Shown: in pieces, positions 34,980 through 43,426 of the stretch
How positions within the stretch are numbered: position 1 is the first letter of the stretch
Layout of the letters: every line of letters begins with the position of its first letter
From: Robiginitomaculum sp.
GTDB taxonomy: Bacteria; Pseudomonadota; Alphaproteobacteria; Caulobacterales; Maricaulaceae
DNA length: 59,046 nt
Assembly: GCA_021776515.1 (NCBI GenBank)
Contig: JAJFFS010000004.1
Location: 1 to 59,046, forward strand
Direction of reading: 5' to 3'
Program-made: the position numbers and the translations under genes
Notes under the pieces: generated by a model
The model's input: only the letters and a program-made list of their open reading frames with translations
Told to the model about the DNA's origin: nothing
Databases searched by the model: none

Positions 34980-36422
34980 TCAAGCACCGAACGGACTATT
35001 GGGAAGTGATATTTTTACCGTAGGCTTGTCAGTTAACACACGGCTTAAATGCAAAAAGAAGCTTCCGACGCCTGCCGCGCCTTGCATAAACCCGGTCTGC
35101 GCCTGCAAAAACTCCGGTGCAGTACGGTGTTCCGCTTGCACCCAATATCGCTTATCTTCCTCCACAGTGCTACGCATAATCAGTTCCAGGGCCACGCGCT
35201 GTGCCAGCCCCAAGTACTTTTGCTTATGAGCCGCATTGTTGCTGTTATCATATAAGTGCAAGGCATAGTCCCCGACACCGGCATCACCACAACATTGACT
35301 AATGTTATTCCAATACCCTGCCCCTCTGGTTTCCGGCGCACCAACCGAGAGTAATCCGTCCATTTGGCTGTGCATGCTTTCTTGCCATTTTTTATCGCCC
35401 GTTACCTCGGTTAAAAGATAAAACAACTTGCCTGTGCCCGCCGGACCATGACAGTGCGCCAGATAGAATAGGTTTTCTTCCCCGCCATGGGGCACAAGCA
35501 CGCCCTTGGTCTGCTTGACCTCTATACTTTGCAGGTAATGCGCGGCGCTGATCGCCGTCTCAAGATAGGTTTCGTTACCTGTAAGCTGGAACATACGGGT
35601 CATGAAATAGCCAACACCACCGGCCCCGTGAGAAAAGTTTGGCGTGTGCCAATTAATGGCAGGCTCGGTCATATTCCAGCGCGTTCCTTGCGCCATGGTT
35701 TCGCCAACCTCAATCAGTCGATCAGCAACCTGAATGGCCCATTCTTTTGCCTTGGAGTGCACGCCGTTCTCAGCCGCCCATACTAATGTCATCCCGGCAC
35801 CCGTGGCCCCCATATCCGAATCCAGGAGTTCACGAGGCTCTTTATACTGGGTGAAAAAGGGCACCTTTCTAAGCCAGCCAACCCCATTTCCGATGGGTTG
35901 TGATTGCGCCATAAGCTTTTCAAAGACGAGACGCGCACCGTCTGCATATTTTGTATCGCCGCTGAACCGGCTAACAGCGGTCAAAACAAAGGCGATACCG
36001 GGAAAGCCCCCTGCCCAACCGGGACCAAGCACCGTGGGCCCCTTGGCAAAAGCCAATAACTCGTCTGCAGCCTGCAAAATTCTGTCACGATAATGAGGCC
36101 GCGGATCATTAGCAAAAAGCTCCAGATAAAATATTATGATGCCCGCAGAGCCATAGTAAAAGTTATGCTTGTGCTTTTTGGGTAAATCCAAACTGAATTT
36201 CCAAATTGCTCCATTTTCCGTAGGTGCAATTTGCGTATCTACCCAGTTTTCACATTGCCGCGCTATTTCGAGGCAGTTTTCGGCAGATACCCGAGCTACG
36301 CCTTCTTCTTTTGCACATGACGAAACCCCCAACGTCATCGCAACGCCCGCCCCGCCAAATAACCCGTGGAATTGTCTGCGGGTCATTACGGGTTCATGAT
36401 TAGTTTTATATGGATCGCACAT
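34980..36422 (-). CDS. Exported LanC-like protein, Tat-type lipoprotein
   Basis: This 480-residue protein has a twin-arginine motif (TRRQFHGLFGG, Arg15-Arg16) and a lipobox ending at Cys36 (LGVSSC). The mature part is a LanC-like alpha/alpha toroid with seven GxxG hairpins: YYGSAG, GGFPG, GATGAG, FSHGAGG, HCHGPAG, QCCGDAG and GAAGVG. LanC cyclases bind zinc through Cys in the fifth repeat and Cys-His in the sixth; here the sixth reads Cys-Cys. The His of the fourth repeat is kept. No LanB, LanM or precursor peptide is nearby. The start is uncertain: TTG 36434, ATG 36422 and ATG 36386 are all possible; all keep the Tat motif. Confidence 0.82.
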   Translation of the reverse strand: MCDPYKTNHEPVMTRRQFHGLFGGAGVAMTLGVSSCAKEEGVARVSAENCLEIARQCENWVDTQIAPTENGAIWKFSLDLPKKHKHNFYYGSAGIIIFYLELFANDPRPHYRDRILQAADELLAFAKGPTVLGPGWAGGFPGIAFVLTAVSRFSGDTKYADGARLVFEKLMAQSQPIGNGVGWLRKVPFFTQYKEPRELLDSDMGATGAGMTLVWAAENGVHSKAKEWAIQVADRLIEVGETMAQGTRWNMTEPAINWHTPNFSHGAGGVGYFMTRMFQLTGNETYLETAISAAHYLQSIEVKQTKGVLVPHGGEENLFYLAHCHGPAGTGKLFYLLTEVTGDKKWQESMHSQMDGLLSVGAPETRGAGYWNNISQCCGDAGVGDYALHLYDNSNNAAHKQKYLGLAQRVALELIMRSTVEEDKRYWVQAEHRTAPEFLQAQTGFMQGAAGVGSFFLHLSRVLTDKPTVKISLPNSPFGA

Positions 36423-36486
36423 TTTCACACTCAAAAATCGGGATCAAAAAATACATTATACACAATCAAGTACCGGGACTAAACAA

Positions 36487-37107
36487 CTAATAGCCAAGTA
36501 TTATAGCCGCCGTTGCCATCAACAAGAAACCCATGACCAGATTGAGGATCATGGCATCACGCCCGGATGACATATGGCGGTTAAGAAAATTACCCGCCAG
36601 CGTCCAGGTTGTTGAGGAGAGAAAACCAAAACACAAAAACGTCCCGCCAATAATAAAGGCCCGCATAGAGGTGTCCTCGGCAAGTCCGATATAGGCACCG
36701 GCGCTGGATATACTCATCACCAATGCCTTTGGATTGGCCAATTGAAAAAGTGCCGCCTCGTGCAAATGAAATGGCCGCGATCTGGTTTTCAGTTTAGGTT
36801 TATGGCTTGGCTTGCCGGAATTAAGCGCCGCAATAAAAAACTGTATGGCCAGCCAGAATAGCCAGGCCGCACCCAGTAACTTGACCCCGGTAACCAGCCA
36901 GGGCTGGTTTTGCACAATAATGCCAAGACCAAACACCGACGCCACCAAAAGCCCGACAAAACCAATTTGAATACCGATAATGTGCGCCACTGTTCGCCGC
37001 CAGCCAAACAGCGCACCCGATGACATCAACATAAAATTATTCGGCCCCGGGGTCATGGTGGTGGCAAAGGCAAAGCCCAGCAACGACAGATAGAGCGCAA
37101 TGTCCAT
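36487..37107 (-). CDS. LysE/RhtB-family amino-acid exporter
   Basis: This 206-residue protein has about six transmembrane helices and the family hallmark ATTMTPGPNNFMLMSSGALFGWRRT in the first loop. ALFQLANPKALVMS is the second conserved stretch. Members export amino acids or homoserine lactones; the substrate is unknown here. It lies 13 nt after the DUF998 gene, last in a line that starts at cysD, so thiol or cysteine-related export is conceivable (inference). Confidence 0.87.
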   Translation of the reverse strand: MDIALYLSLLGFAFATTMTPGPNNFMLMSSGALFGWRRTVAHIIGIQIGFVGLLVASVFGLGIIVQNQPWLVTGVKLLGAAWLFWLAIQFFIAALNSGKPSHKPKLKTRSRPFHLHEAALFQLANPKALVMSISSAGAYIGLAEDTSMRAFIIGGTFLCFGFLSSTTWTLAGNFLNRHMSSGRDAMILNLVMGFLLMATAAIILGY

Positions 37108-37120
37108 CTTTATTGCACCG

Positions 37121-37747
37121 TTAACCGGATTGACTGGCTGGAGAGTTATCGGGCTTTGCGTGCGTTAGCACGGCCAGCAAGAACCAGAGAAACGCAGAAT
37201 AATCCGCCAGTCTTTGCCAAATGCCCTTCACTTCTGGCAAAACCCCTAAGGCCAGCAGGAAAAACCCTGTTGTTACCAAAAGTGCCGTTAGCAAGGTAAG
37301 CGCAGAAAAACCCTGAGACGAATTTTTCCTGAGGCCAAAATAAATCAAAAACAACCCGATAATCATGCCGGGGTATTGTATAAGCCCGGCCATATTATGG
37401 ACGCCCTGGCGCGCACTTCCCTCAGCCGGACAACCAGCATCGCACCTGAAAAAGACGGCAATAAGATAACCAACAGAAATACCCAGAAGAGCAATCAGCC
37501 CTGCACTCACCAATGGGGAACGAGGCAACATGCCTCGTAAGCGATAAACCAGAAACACAGTGGTCAGGCCCACAGGCAAAAAGCCTGCATAGTTTATGAA
37601 CCCTGCATAGGGGGCCTCATAGGCACCAAGTTCGCTTAAATAATGGGCCGTGGAGGTATAACCTTCCTGAATGAAGCCAGTGGTTTCGGGCACAATAATG
37701 CCAGCGGCCAGTAAGACCCACGCCAGAAACAACGTCACTCGGCTCAT
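37121..37747 (-). CDS. DUF998-family membrane protein
   Basis: This 208-residue protein has six predicted helices. It begins with a helix followed by a conserved-looking YTSTAHYLSELGAYEAPYAG, and a loop with CDAGCPAEGS, the DUF998 pattern. Function is unknown. It lies between cysQ (12 nt) and a LysE-like exporter (13 nt) in the same direction. Confidence 0.75.
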   Translation of the reverse strand: MSRVTLFLAWVLLAAGIIVPETTGFIQEGYTSTAHYLSELGAYEAPYAGFINYAGFLPVGLTTVFLVYRLRGMLPRSPLVSAGLIALLGISVGYLIAVFFRCDAGCPAEGSARQGVHNMAGLIQYPGMIIGLFLIYFGLRKNSSQGFSALTLLTALLVTTGFFLLALGVLPEVKGIWQRLADYSAFLWFLLAVLTHAKPDNSPASQSG

Positions 37748-37759
37748 GATAACAACCCT

Positions 37760-38572
37760 CTATTCGCCGCCAAAGGCAATAAAGCCAGGGTTTAAATACG
37801 GTCTTTCCTGTTCGTATTTGCCATAAAGGAACGCTGTGCCATCAAGCCTCTCGACGCGCCCGCCCGCTGCCGCCAGAATGGCATGACCAGCCGCCGTATC
37901 CCATTCCATGGTAGGCCAATGGCGCGGATAAAAATCAGCTTGCCCCTCGGCCACAACACAGAACTTAATCGAGCTGCCCGCTGAAACCGTATCTTTGACA
38001 TTATGGGCGTCCAGCCAGTCATTGGTTTCCTGTGCGCGGTGAGAATGAGAAGCCACAGCCATCAGGTTTTGCGCATCCGGGGTGCGTGTATTAATGGGGG
38101 TTTTTGGTGTACCGTCAAAAAACTCGCTCTGGCGACAATCTATATCAGCCACCCAGGCACCTTTGCCCACCCCACCCTCATAAAACCGCCCGCGCGCCGG
38201 GGCATAAATAATGCCGTAAATCGGCTTGCCATCGCAAATAAGACCGATATTGACAGTAAAGTCTGTGCCGCCGCGAATAAATTCCTTGGTACCATCCAGC
38301 GGATCGACCAGAAAAAACATGCGGCGGGCCTTGGGTATATTCCCGGCCTCGGCGGCTTCCTCGGCAACTACCGTGATGTCAGGCGCGGCGCGGCGCAGTG
38401 CCTCCAGCAAGATAACTTCCGCACGGGTGTCGGCCTCGGTTACTGGTGAGCCATCCCCCTTGATGGTGTGATCCCCGCCGCCATCACGAACATCCAGTAT
38501 AACGCGGCCCGCCGCCAGCACCGCATCTCGTAAAATGGCTTTCTGGGCTTCGTCCAAACTAACTTCAGACAA
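37760..38572 (-). CDS. cysQ: 3'(2'),5'-bisphosphate nucleotidase CysQ
   Basis: This 270-residue inositol-monophosphatase-family enzyme has metal-site motifs EEAAE, DPLDGTKEFI and WDTAAGHAIL. It removes the 3'-phosphate of PAP formed after PAPS reduction, relieving inhibition of sulfate assimilation. The start is taken as TTG at 38572 (TTGTCTGAA), overlapping the cysNC stop by 8 nt, because the longer frame only repeats cysNC sequence in another register. Its placement directly after cysNC supports the assignment. Confidence 0.9.
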   Translation of the reverse strand: MSEVSLDEAQKAILRDAVLAAGRVILDVRDGGGDHTIKGDGSPVTEADTRAEVILLEALRRAAPDITVVAEEAAEAGNIPKARRMFFLVDPLDGTKEFIRGGTDFTVNIGLICDGKPIYGIIYAPARGRFYEGGVGKGAWVADIDCRQSEFFDGTPKTPINTRTPDAQNLMAVASHSHRAQETNDWLDAHNVKDTVSAGSSIKFCVVAEGQADFYPRHWPTMEWDTAAGHAILAAAGGRVERLDGTAFLYGKYEQERPYLNPGFIAFGGE

Positions 38573-40430
38573 TATTTTGTTCCTCCAGCACGGCAAACAC
38601 CTCTTCGGCCAGCTCTTCTGGCGACCTATCGCCCGCATGCAGGTGAATGTCGGCCTCTTCTGGCGGCTCATAGGGGCTATCAATGCCAGTAAAGTTTTTG
38701 ATCTCGCCAGCGCGGGCTTTTTTATAAAGTCCCTTTACATCGCGAGCTTCGCAAATTTCCAGCGGCGTATCGACAAACACCTCAATAAATTCATGTGTCT
38801 CAACCATCTGCCGGGCCATGCGGCGTTCAGAGCGAAATGGCGAAATAAACGACACCATGACGATCAACCCTGCATCCACCATCAGTTTTGAAACTTCGGA
38901 TACACGGCGAATATTTTCCACTCGGTCTTCATCGGTAAAGCCCAGATCATGGTTCAAACCATGGCGCACATTATCCCCATCCAGAAGATAGGTATGACTG
39001 CCACGCGCCAGTAGTTTTTTCTCCAGCAAATTAGCCACCGTGGACTTGCCAGAGCCGGAAAGCCCGGTGAACCATAAAATGCACGGCTTTTGGTTTTTAA
39101 TCGCGGCACGGGACTGTTTGTCCACGTCCATAGCCTGCCAGTGCACATTGTCAGCGCGACGCAGGCCAAAGGCGATCATCCCGGCGCCAACGGTTTCATT
39201 GGTGAGTTTGTCCACCAGAATGAAACCGCCCATATCGGAATTATTCTCAAACGTATCGAACGCCACGACCTGATCAAGTGCCAGGTTGCAATAGCCGGTT
39301 TCGTTAAAATTCAGGGTTTTCCCGGCTATGTGACTGTTATCTTCATAATTAATCACGTACTTTAGTTCAGTAATGGACGCATTGACGCTCTGCGCACCCA
39401 GACGCAATTGCAATTGCCGTCCCGGTAATAATGGCTTTTGGTGCATCCAGATTATATGGGCGGCGAACTGATCACTGACCGGAACCGGATCATCGGCGGC
39501 GGCAATAACATTACCCCGACTGATGTCCACCTCGTCTTGAAGGGTCACTGTCACCGCATCACCAGAACTGGCACACTCGGCTTCACCATCAGGCGTAAGA
39601 ATAGAAGCGATGGCCGACAGTTCACCAGAGGGCCCAACGCGCACCTTGTCACCAACCGCCATATTACCCGCACTAAGGCAGCCACTAAACCCACGGAAGT
39701 TCAAATTCGGCCGATTGACTAACTGTACCGGCAAACGGAACGCCTTATTTTGCGGGTCATCTCTGATGGTAACGGTTTCCAGATAGGAAAGTAGTGTCGG
39801 GCCGTCATACCAGGGCATTGTCGGGCTGGGCGCTGATATATTATCGCCAGCCAGTGCGGAAAGCGGGATAGCCTGAATAATGGATGTTCCCAGTTTTTGC
39901 GCAAATTCGGCATAGTCCCGCTCAATATCCAAAAACACCTGCTGGTCATAATCCACCAGATCCATTTTGTTGACTGCCAGAACCAAATGCCGAATGCCCA
40001 TCAAGGAAACAATTTTGCTGTGTCGTTTGGTTTGTATAGCCAAACCTTTGCGTGCATCTACCAACAACACAGCCACATCAGAGTTTGATGCCCCGGTCGC
40101 CATATTGCGCGTGTATTGTTCGTGTCCCGGTGTATCAGCAACAATAAATTTACGGCGCGGCGTAGAGAAATAACGATACGCCACATCAATAGTAATGCCT
40201 TGCTCGCGCTCGGCCAGTAGCCCGTCAACAAGCAGCGAATAATCCAGCGCCTCACCAGCACGACCAACAGTTTTACTTTGTGTTTCAAGAAGACTGAGCC
40301 CGTCTTCGCTAACCTCGTTACAATCATATAAAAGGTGGCCAATGAGGGTGCTTTTACCATCATCAACACTGCCGCAGGTTAAAAACCGCAACAGACCTTT
40401 ATCACCCGTCCCCGCCTGAACTTCAGCCAT
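38565..40430 (-). CDS. cysNC: Bifunctional sulfate adenylyltransferase subunit 1 / adenylylsulfate kinase
   Basis: This 621-residue fusion has an EF-Tu-like GTPase CysN half (about 1-435), with G1 GSVDDGKSTLIGHLLYD, G3 DTPGHEQYTRN and G4 NKMD. The C-terminal APS kinase CysC (about 440-621) has the P-loop GLSGSGKSTVANLLE. The GTPase drives ATP sulfurylase activity with CysD, and the kinase makes PAPS. Its start touches the cysD stop (TGATG) and its end overlaps cysQ, so all three are translationally coupled. The same fusion is known as NodQ in rhizobia. Confidence 0.95.
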   Translation of the reverse strand: MAEVQAGTGDKGLLRFLTCGSVDDGKSTLIGHLLYDCNEVSEDGLSLLETQSKTVGRAGEALDYSLLVDGLLAEREQGITIDVAYRYFSTPRRKFIVADTPGHEQYTRNMATGASNSDVAVLLVDARKGLAIQTKRHSKIVSLMGIRHLVLAVNKMDLVDYDQQVFLDIERDYAEFAQKLGTSIIQAIPLSALAGDNISAPSPTMPWYDGPTLLSYLETVTIRDDPQNKAFRLPVQLVNRPNLNFRGFSGCLSAGNMAVGDKVRVGPSGELSAIASILTPDGEAECASSGDAVTVTLQDEVDISRGNVIAAADDPVPVSDQFAAHIIWMHQKPLLPGRQLQLRLGAQSVNASITELKYVINYEDNSHIAGKTLNFNETGYCNLALDQVVAFDTFENNSDMGGFILVDKLTNETVGAGMIAFGLRRADNVHWQAMDVDKQSRAAIKNQKPCILWFTGLSGSGKSTVANLLEKKLLARGSHTYLLDGDNVRHGLNHDLGFTDEDRVENIRRVSEVSKLMVDAGLIVMVSFISPFRSERRMARQMVETHEFIEVFVDTPLEICEARDVKGLYKKARAGEIKNFTGIDSPYEPPEEADIHLHAGDRSPEELAEEVFAVLEEQNIV

Positions 40431-41335
40431 CAGAAATAGCCCTCTTGCTTTTTCTTCTCCATGGAACCGGCCTCATCATGGTCAATAGCCCGATTGGCAC
40501 GTTCTGACAGGCGCGAATTTGATAGCTCCTCAACAATATCTGCAACACTGGTGGCTTCTGATTCAATCGCGCCGGTCAAGGGATAACAACCCAATGTGCG
40601 AAACCGCACCATGCGCTCTTCTACCGTTTCATCCGGCTCCAGCGCCATGCGCTCATCATCAACCATCACCACCATACCACCACGTTCAACCACAGGGCGA
40701 CGCGCAGCAAAATAAAGTGGTACAAGGGGAATATCTTCGCATTGGATATAACGCCACACATCCAGCTCGGTCCAGTTGGACATAGGGAACGCCCGCACAC
40801 TCTCGCCGGGGTTAATGCGGCCATTAAGTAAATTCCATAATTCAGGGCGCTGGTTTTTGGCATCCCATCTATGGTTTTTTGTACGAAACGAGAAAATCCG
40901 TTCCTTGGCCCGCGAGGCCTCTTCGTCGCGCCGCGCGCCGCCAATTGCCACATCAAAACCATGCTGGCTCAGCGCCTCTTTCAAGGCCTGCGTTTTCATC
41001 ACATCGGTATAGCGTGCACTGCCGTGGGAAAATGGCGTTATACCAGCCTCTTGACCCGCCGTGTTTGTATGCACAATCAGATCAAGGCCCAGTTTTTCCA
41101 TTAAATTATCACGAAAAGCGATCATTTCATGAAATTTCCAGCCAGTATCTACATGTAAAAGTGCAAAAGGCGGTTTTGCCGGGGCAAATGCCTTCATGGC
41201 CAAATGCAGCAACACCGCCGAATCCTTGCCGATGGAATACATCAACACCGGCTTTTCAAATTGAGCCGCCACCTCACGAAAGATCATAATGCTTTGCGCT
41301 TCAAGCTGGCGAAGATATGCAGGTTTTTGTGTCAT
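40430..41335 (-). CDS. cysD: Sulfate adenylyltransferase subunit 2
   Basis: This 301-residue PP-loop ATPase ([18 protein letters not shown]) forms APS from sulfate and ATP with the CysN part of the next gene. [20 protein letters not shown] and [14 protein letters not shown] are CysD signatures. ATG at 41335 gives E. coli length; the frame remains open 30 nt further upstream. It is first gene of the sulfate-activation operon. Confidence 0.95.
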   Translation of the reverse strand: MTQKPAYLRQLEAQSIMIFREVAAQFEKPVLMYSIGKDSAVLLHLAMKAFAPAKPPFALLHVDTGWKFHEMIAFRDNLMEKLGLDLIVHTNTAGQEAGITPFSHGSARYTDVMKTQALKEALSQHGFDVAIGGARRDEEASRAKERIFSFRTKNHRWDAKNQRPELWNLLNGRINPGESVRAFPMSNWTELDVWRYIQCEDIPLVPLYFAARRPVVERGGMVVMVDDERMALEPDETVEERMVRFRTLGCYPLTGAIESEATSVADIVEELSNSRLSERANRAIDHDEAGSMEKKKQEGYF

Positions 41336-41394
41336 GTATCTGGGTTTAGCCGGGGTAGGCAGCATTCACAACCACCCACCTCACGGCAACTGCC

Positions 41395-42822
41395 TTATTG
41401 TGCCTGCTCATGTACTCTCTGGCGAATAATATCATAAAAATTACGAACCGAGGCAACATAATCCTGTGCCTGAATTCCATGAGCATATCCACGCGGTAAA
41501 TCCTTATAAACAGCCGGGTCTTCCATATTGGCCAAAACACTGCGCACATCACGCCAGCGATCTGGATTTAAGCCGCGCTGTGCCGCCAAGGCACGTGCAT
41601 CCAGCATGTGGGCATAGCCCATATTATAGGCAGAAAGCGCAAACCAGTCTCGATCCTCGGCAATAATACTATCGGGCAAGCGCCGTTTCAGGCGTGCATA
41701 ATAACGCGCGCCGCCCGCGATCGATTGTGCCGCATCCAGACGGTTAGTGACCCCGGCCTCTCTGGCACTAATTCGGGTCAGCATCATCATACCGCGCACA
41801 CCGGTGTGACTGCGCGCATTGGCACGCCAATGGCTTTCTCGCCAGGATATGGCCGCCAATAAGGGCCACGGCAGATCATAGCGTTTTCCTGCACGCTCAA
41901 ACATTGACTGAAACTGTGGCAATCGCCTCCCAATGGCACGGCGAAAGCGAGCAATGTCCACATAGTCAAAATGTCCATCACTGACCTGATAATAGCGCTC
42001 GTTAAGCGTTGCCAGGCGAGCGGGGGTATCCTGACGCGCAAACCATGCCGAAACATCCCGCTCCAGGCTGATTGCCCGCCAGTTTTTGCCACCACCAAGG
42101 GCCCAGGCAAGTGGCTGCGCTTCACCCAGTTTCATCGGACTGGTCAATTCAGGAAAATAACGCCGGTTAAGGTCAAACACATGATTGTCAGCCAGTGTGC
42201 AAAATTTCTCACCGCGCCCTATACGTGCCAATAAAGTCTCTACCGAGACACCCTCGCTGATCTCAAAATGCAAATCCGGCAAGCTCATTTGCAAATCACG
42301 CAAGACCTCAACATAGGCAGAACCGGGCGCAATGCGCAGATCTACATCCGTCAGGGCTTCTTGCGTTTTGGGCGCCGGTCCTTTGCGAGAGCACACCAGA
42401 CGCGTTTCAACCTGCAAATAGGGCGGTGCAAAACGTAAATGCTCTTTGCGCTGCGCTGTAATAGTCAACCCTGCAGCAGCAATGTCAGCCCGATCATCCA
42501 AAACAGCTTGCAACACATCTTCTATGGTCCCCGCAGTTTCGATCTGCAAAGCCAAACCCAAATGATCGGCATACGCCCGGGTCAGATCATATTCAAACCC
42601 GGTCTCTCCTTCGCGCCCTTCATAATATGTTGTTGGTGAGTTGAGCGTAATCACTCGTAAAACCCCACGTTTTTGCGCCTCACGCAGAACCGATCCCTGG
42701 TGTTGCACCCGCTCTGCACACGCATAAAGCCCCAACACCATCATAAAAGCCAGCGCCCTTAACGCCCGGCTAAGCAGGGATGTGATAGACACTTGGGTAA
42801 AACCAATACGAGAGCGGATCAT
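41395..42822 (-). CDS. MltF-like membrane-bound lytic transglycosylase (SBP_bac_3 + SLT domains)
   Basis: This 475-residue protein has a lipoprotein-type signal (FMMVLGLYACA, Cys35). A periplasmic solute-binding domain (about 50-270: GVLRVITLNSPTTYYEG, RFAPPYLQVETRLVC) is followed by a transglycosylase SLT domain (about 300-440) with the catalytic Glu in ISWRESHWRANARS and GVRGMMMLT. This is the layout of MltF, which cleaves peptidoglycan to anhydro-muropeptides. The assigned ATG at 42822 shares bases with the ATG of the divergent gene at 42821, so the starts overlap head to head; a GTG further in (residue 11) is an alternative. Confidence 0.87.
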   Translation of the reverse strand: MIRSRIGFTQVSITSLLSRALRALAFMMVLGLYACAERVQHQGSVLREAQKRGVLRVITLNSPTTYYEGREGETGFEYDLTRAYADHLGLALQIETAGTIEDVLQAVLDDRADIAAAGLTITAQRKEHLRFAPPYLQVETRLVCSRKGPAPKTQEALTDVDLRIAPGSAYVEVLRDLQMSLPDLHFEISEGVSVETLLARIGRGEKFCTLADNHVFDLNRRYFPELTSPMKLGEAQPLAWALGGGKNWRAISLERDVSAWFARQDTPARLATLNERYYQVSDGHFDYVDIARFRRAIGRRLPQFQSMFERAGKRYDLPWPLLAAISWRESHWRANARSHTGVRGMMMLTRISAREAGVTNRLDAAQSIAGGARYYARLKRRLPDSIIAEDRDWFALSAYNMGYAHMLDARALAAQRGLNPDRWRDVRSVLANMEDPAVYKDLPRGYAHGIQAQDYVASVRNFYDIIRQRVHEQAQ

Positions 42823-43375
42823 GGCGAAAGCAGTCTTCCATAAAAACCAGAGAGTTTATGTTAAACCCGTTGGTACCTGGGCGGTTATAGAACAAATAAA
42901 ACCCCAATGGGTCAAAAACATGGAGGAACCACTTCGAATTTTCTATGAGGTTGGTCTTGGCCGTGATTTTGCTGCCAATGAACTTTCCGGCGAAGAGCGT
43001 GATAAAAGTGCCGGGCCGGTAAAACACCAGAACTGGCGCATCATGCGCACCAAAAACAAATGGCAAAGCCCCGAAGAATGCACCCACCATCCCTTCCCCG
43101 GAACATTCCCCGTGGTTGTAACCGATGCTCAGGATTGGGGGGGCTGGCGCACACCTGGCGCAGAATATGACCGCGACCCACACGCGATAGAAATGCAAGC
43201 CCGTATCATGGCCAATGGACTGCGCCTTCTTCATATTGCAGAACGCATTACCGAATTTGCCAAAAAAGATGCCGGAGATGCACCTGCGGAACTGGTGGAA
43301 CTGGCCCGCGAAGCCCGTGACATTTCACGCTTTGTGCATGACATACCCTCTGCATCACCCAAAACCGCAGAGTAA
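42821..43375 (+). CDS. Conserved hypothetical protein
   Basis: This 184-residue soluble protein begins MAKAVFHKNQRVYVKPVGTW. The first half looks beta-rich (VYVKPVGTWAVIEQI), with a charged loop naming GLGRDFAANEL; the second half is helical (about 125-175, IEMQARIMANGLRLLHIAERI). I do not recognise a named domain. It starts head to head with the MltF-like gene, the ATGs sharing bases, and ends 51 nt before the uvrB stop. Confidence 0.7.
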   Translation: MAKAVFHKNQRVYVKPVGTWAVIEQIKPQWVKNMEEPLRIFYEVGLGRDFAANELSGEERDKSAGPVKHQNWRIMRTKNKWQSPEECTHHPFPGTFPVVVTDAQDWGGWRTPGAEYDRDPHAIEMQARIMANGLRLLHIAERITEFAKKDAGDAPAELVELAREARDISRFVHDIPSASPKTAE

Positions 43376-43426
43376 TGATACGACAGAGAAAGAAGCTCTA
43401 CAGGAAAACTTGTTCTGTGGACGAGC

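Noticed and set aside
37760-38683. CysQ frame starting at 38683 within cysNC
   Set aside because: The additional residues come from the out-of-frame reading of cysNC; the TTG at 38572 with an 8-nt overlap gives family length.
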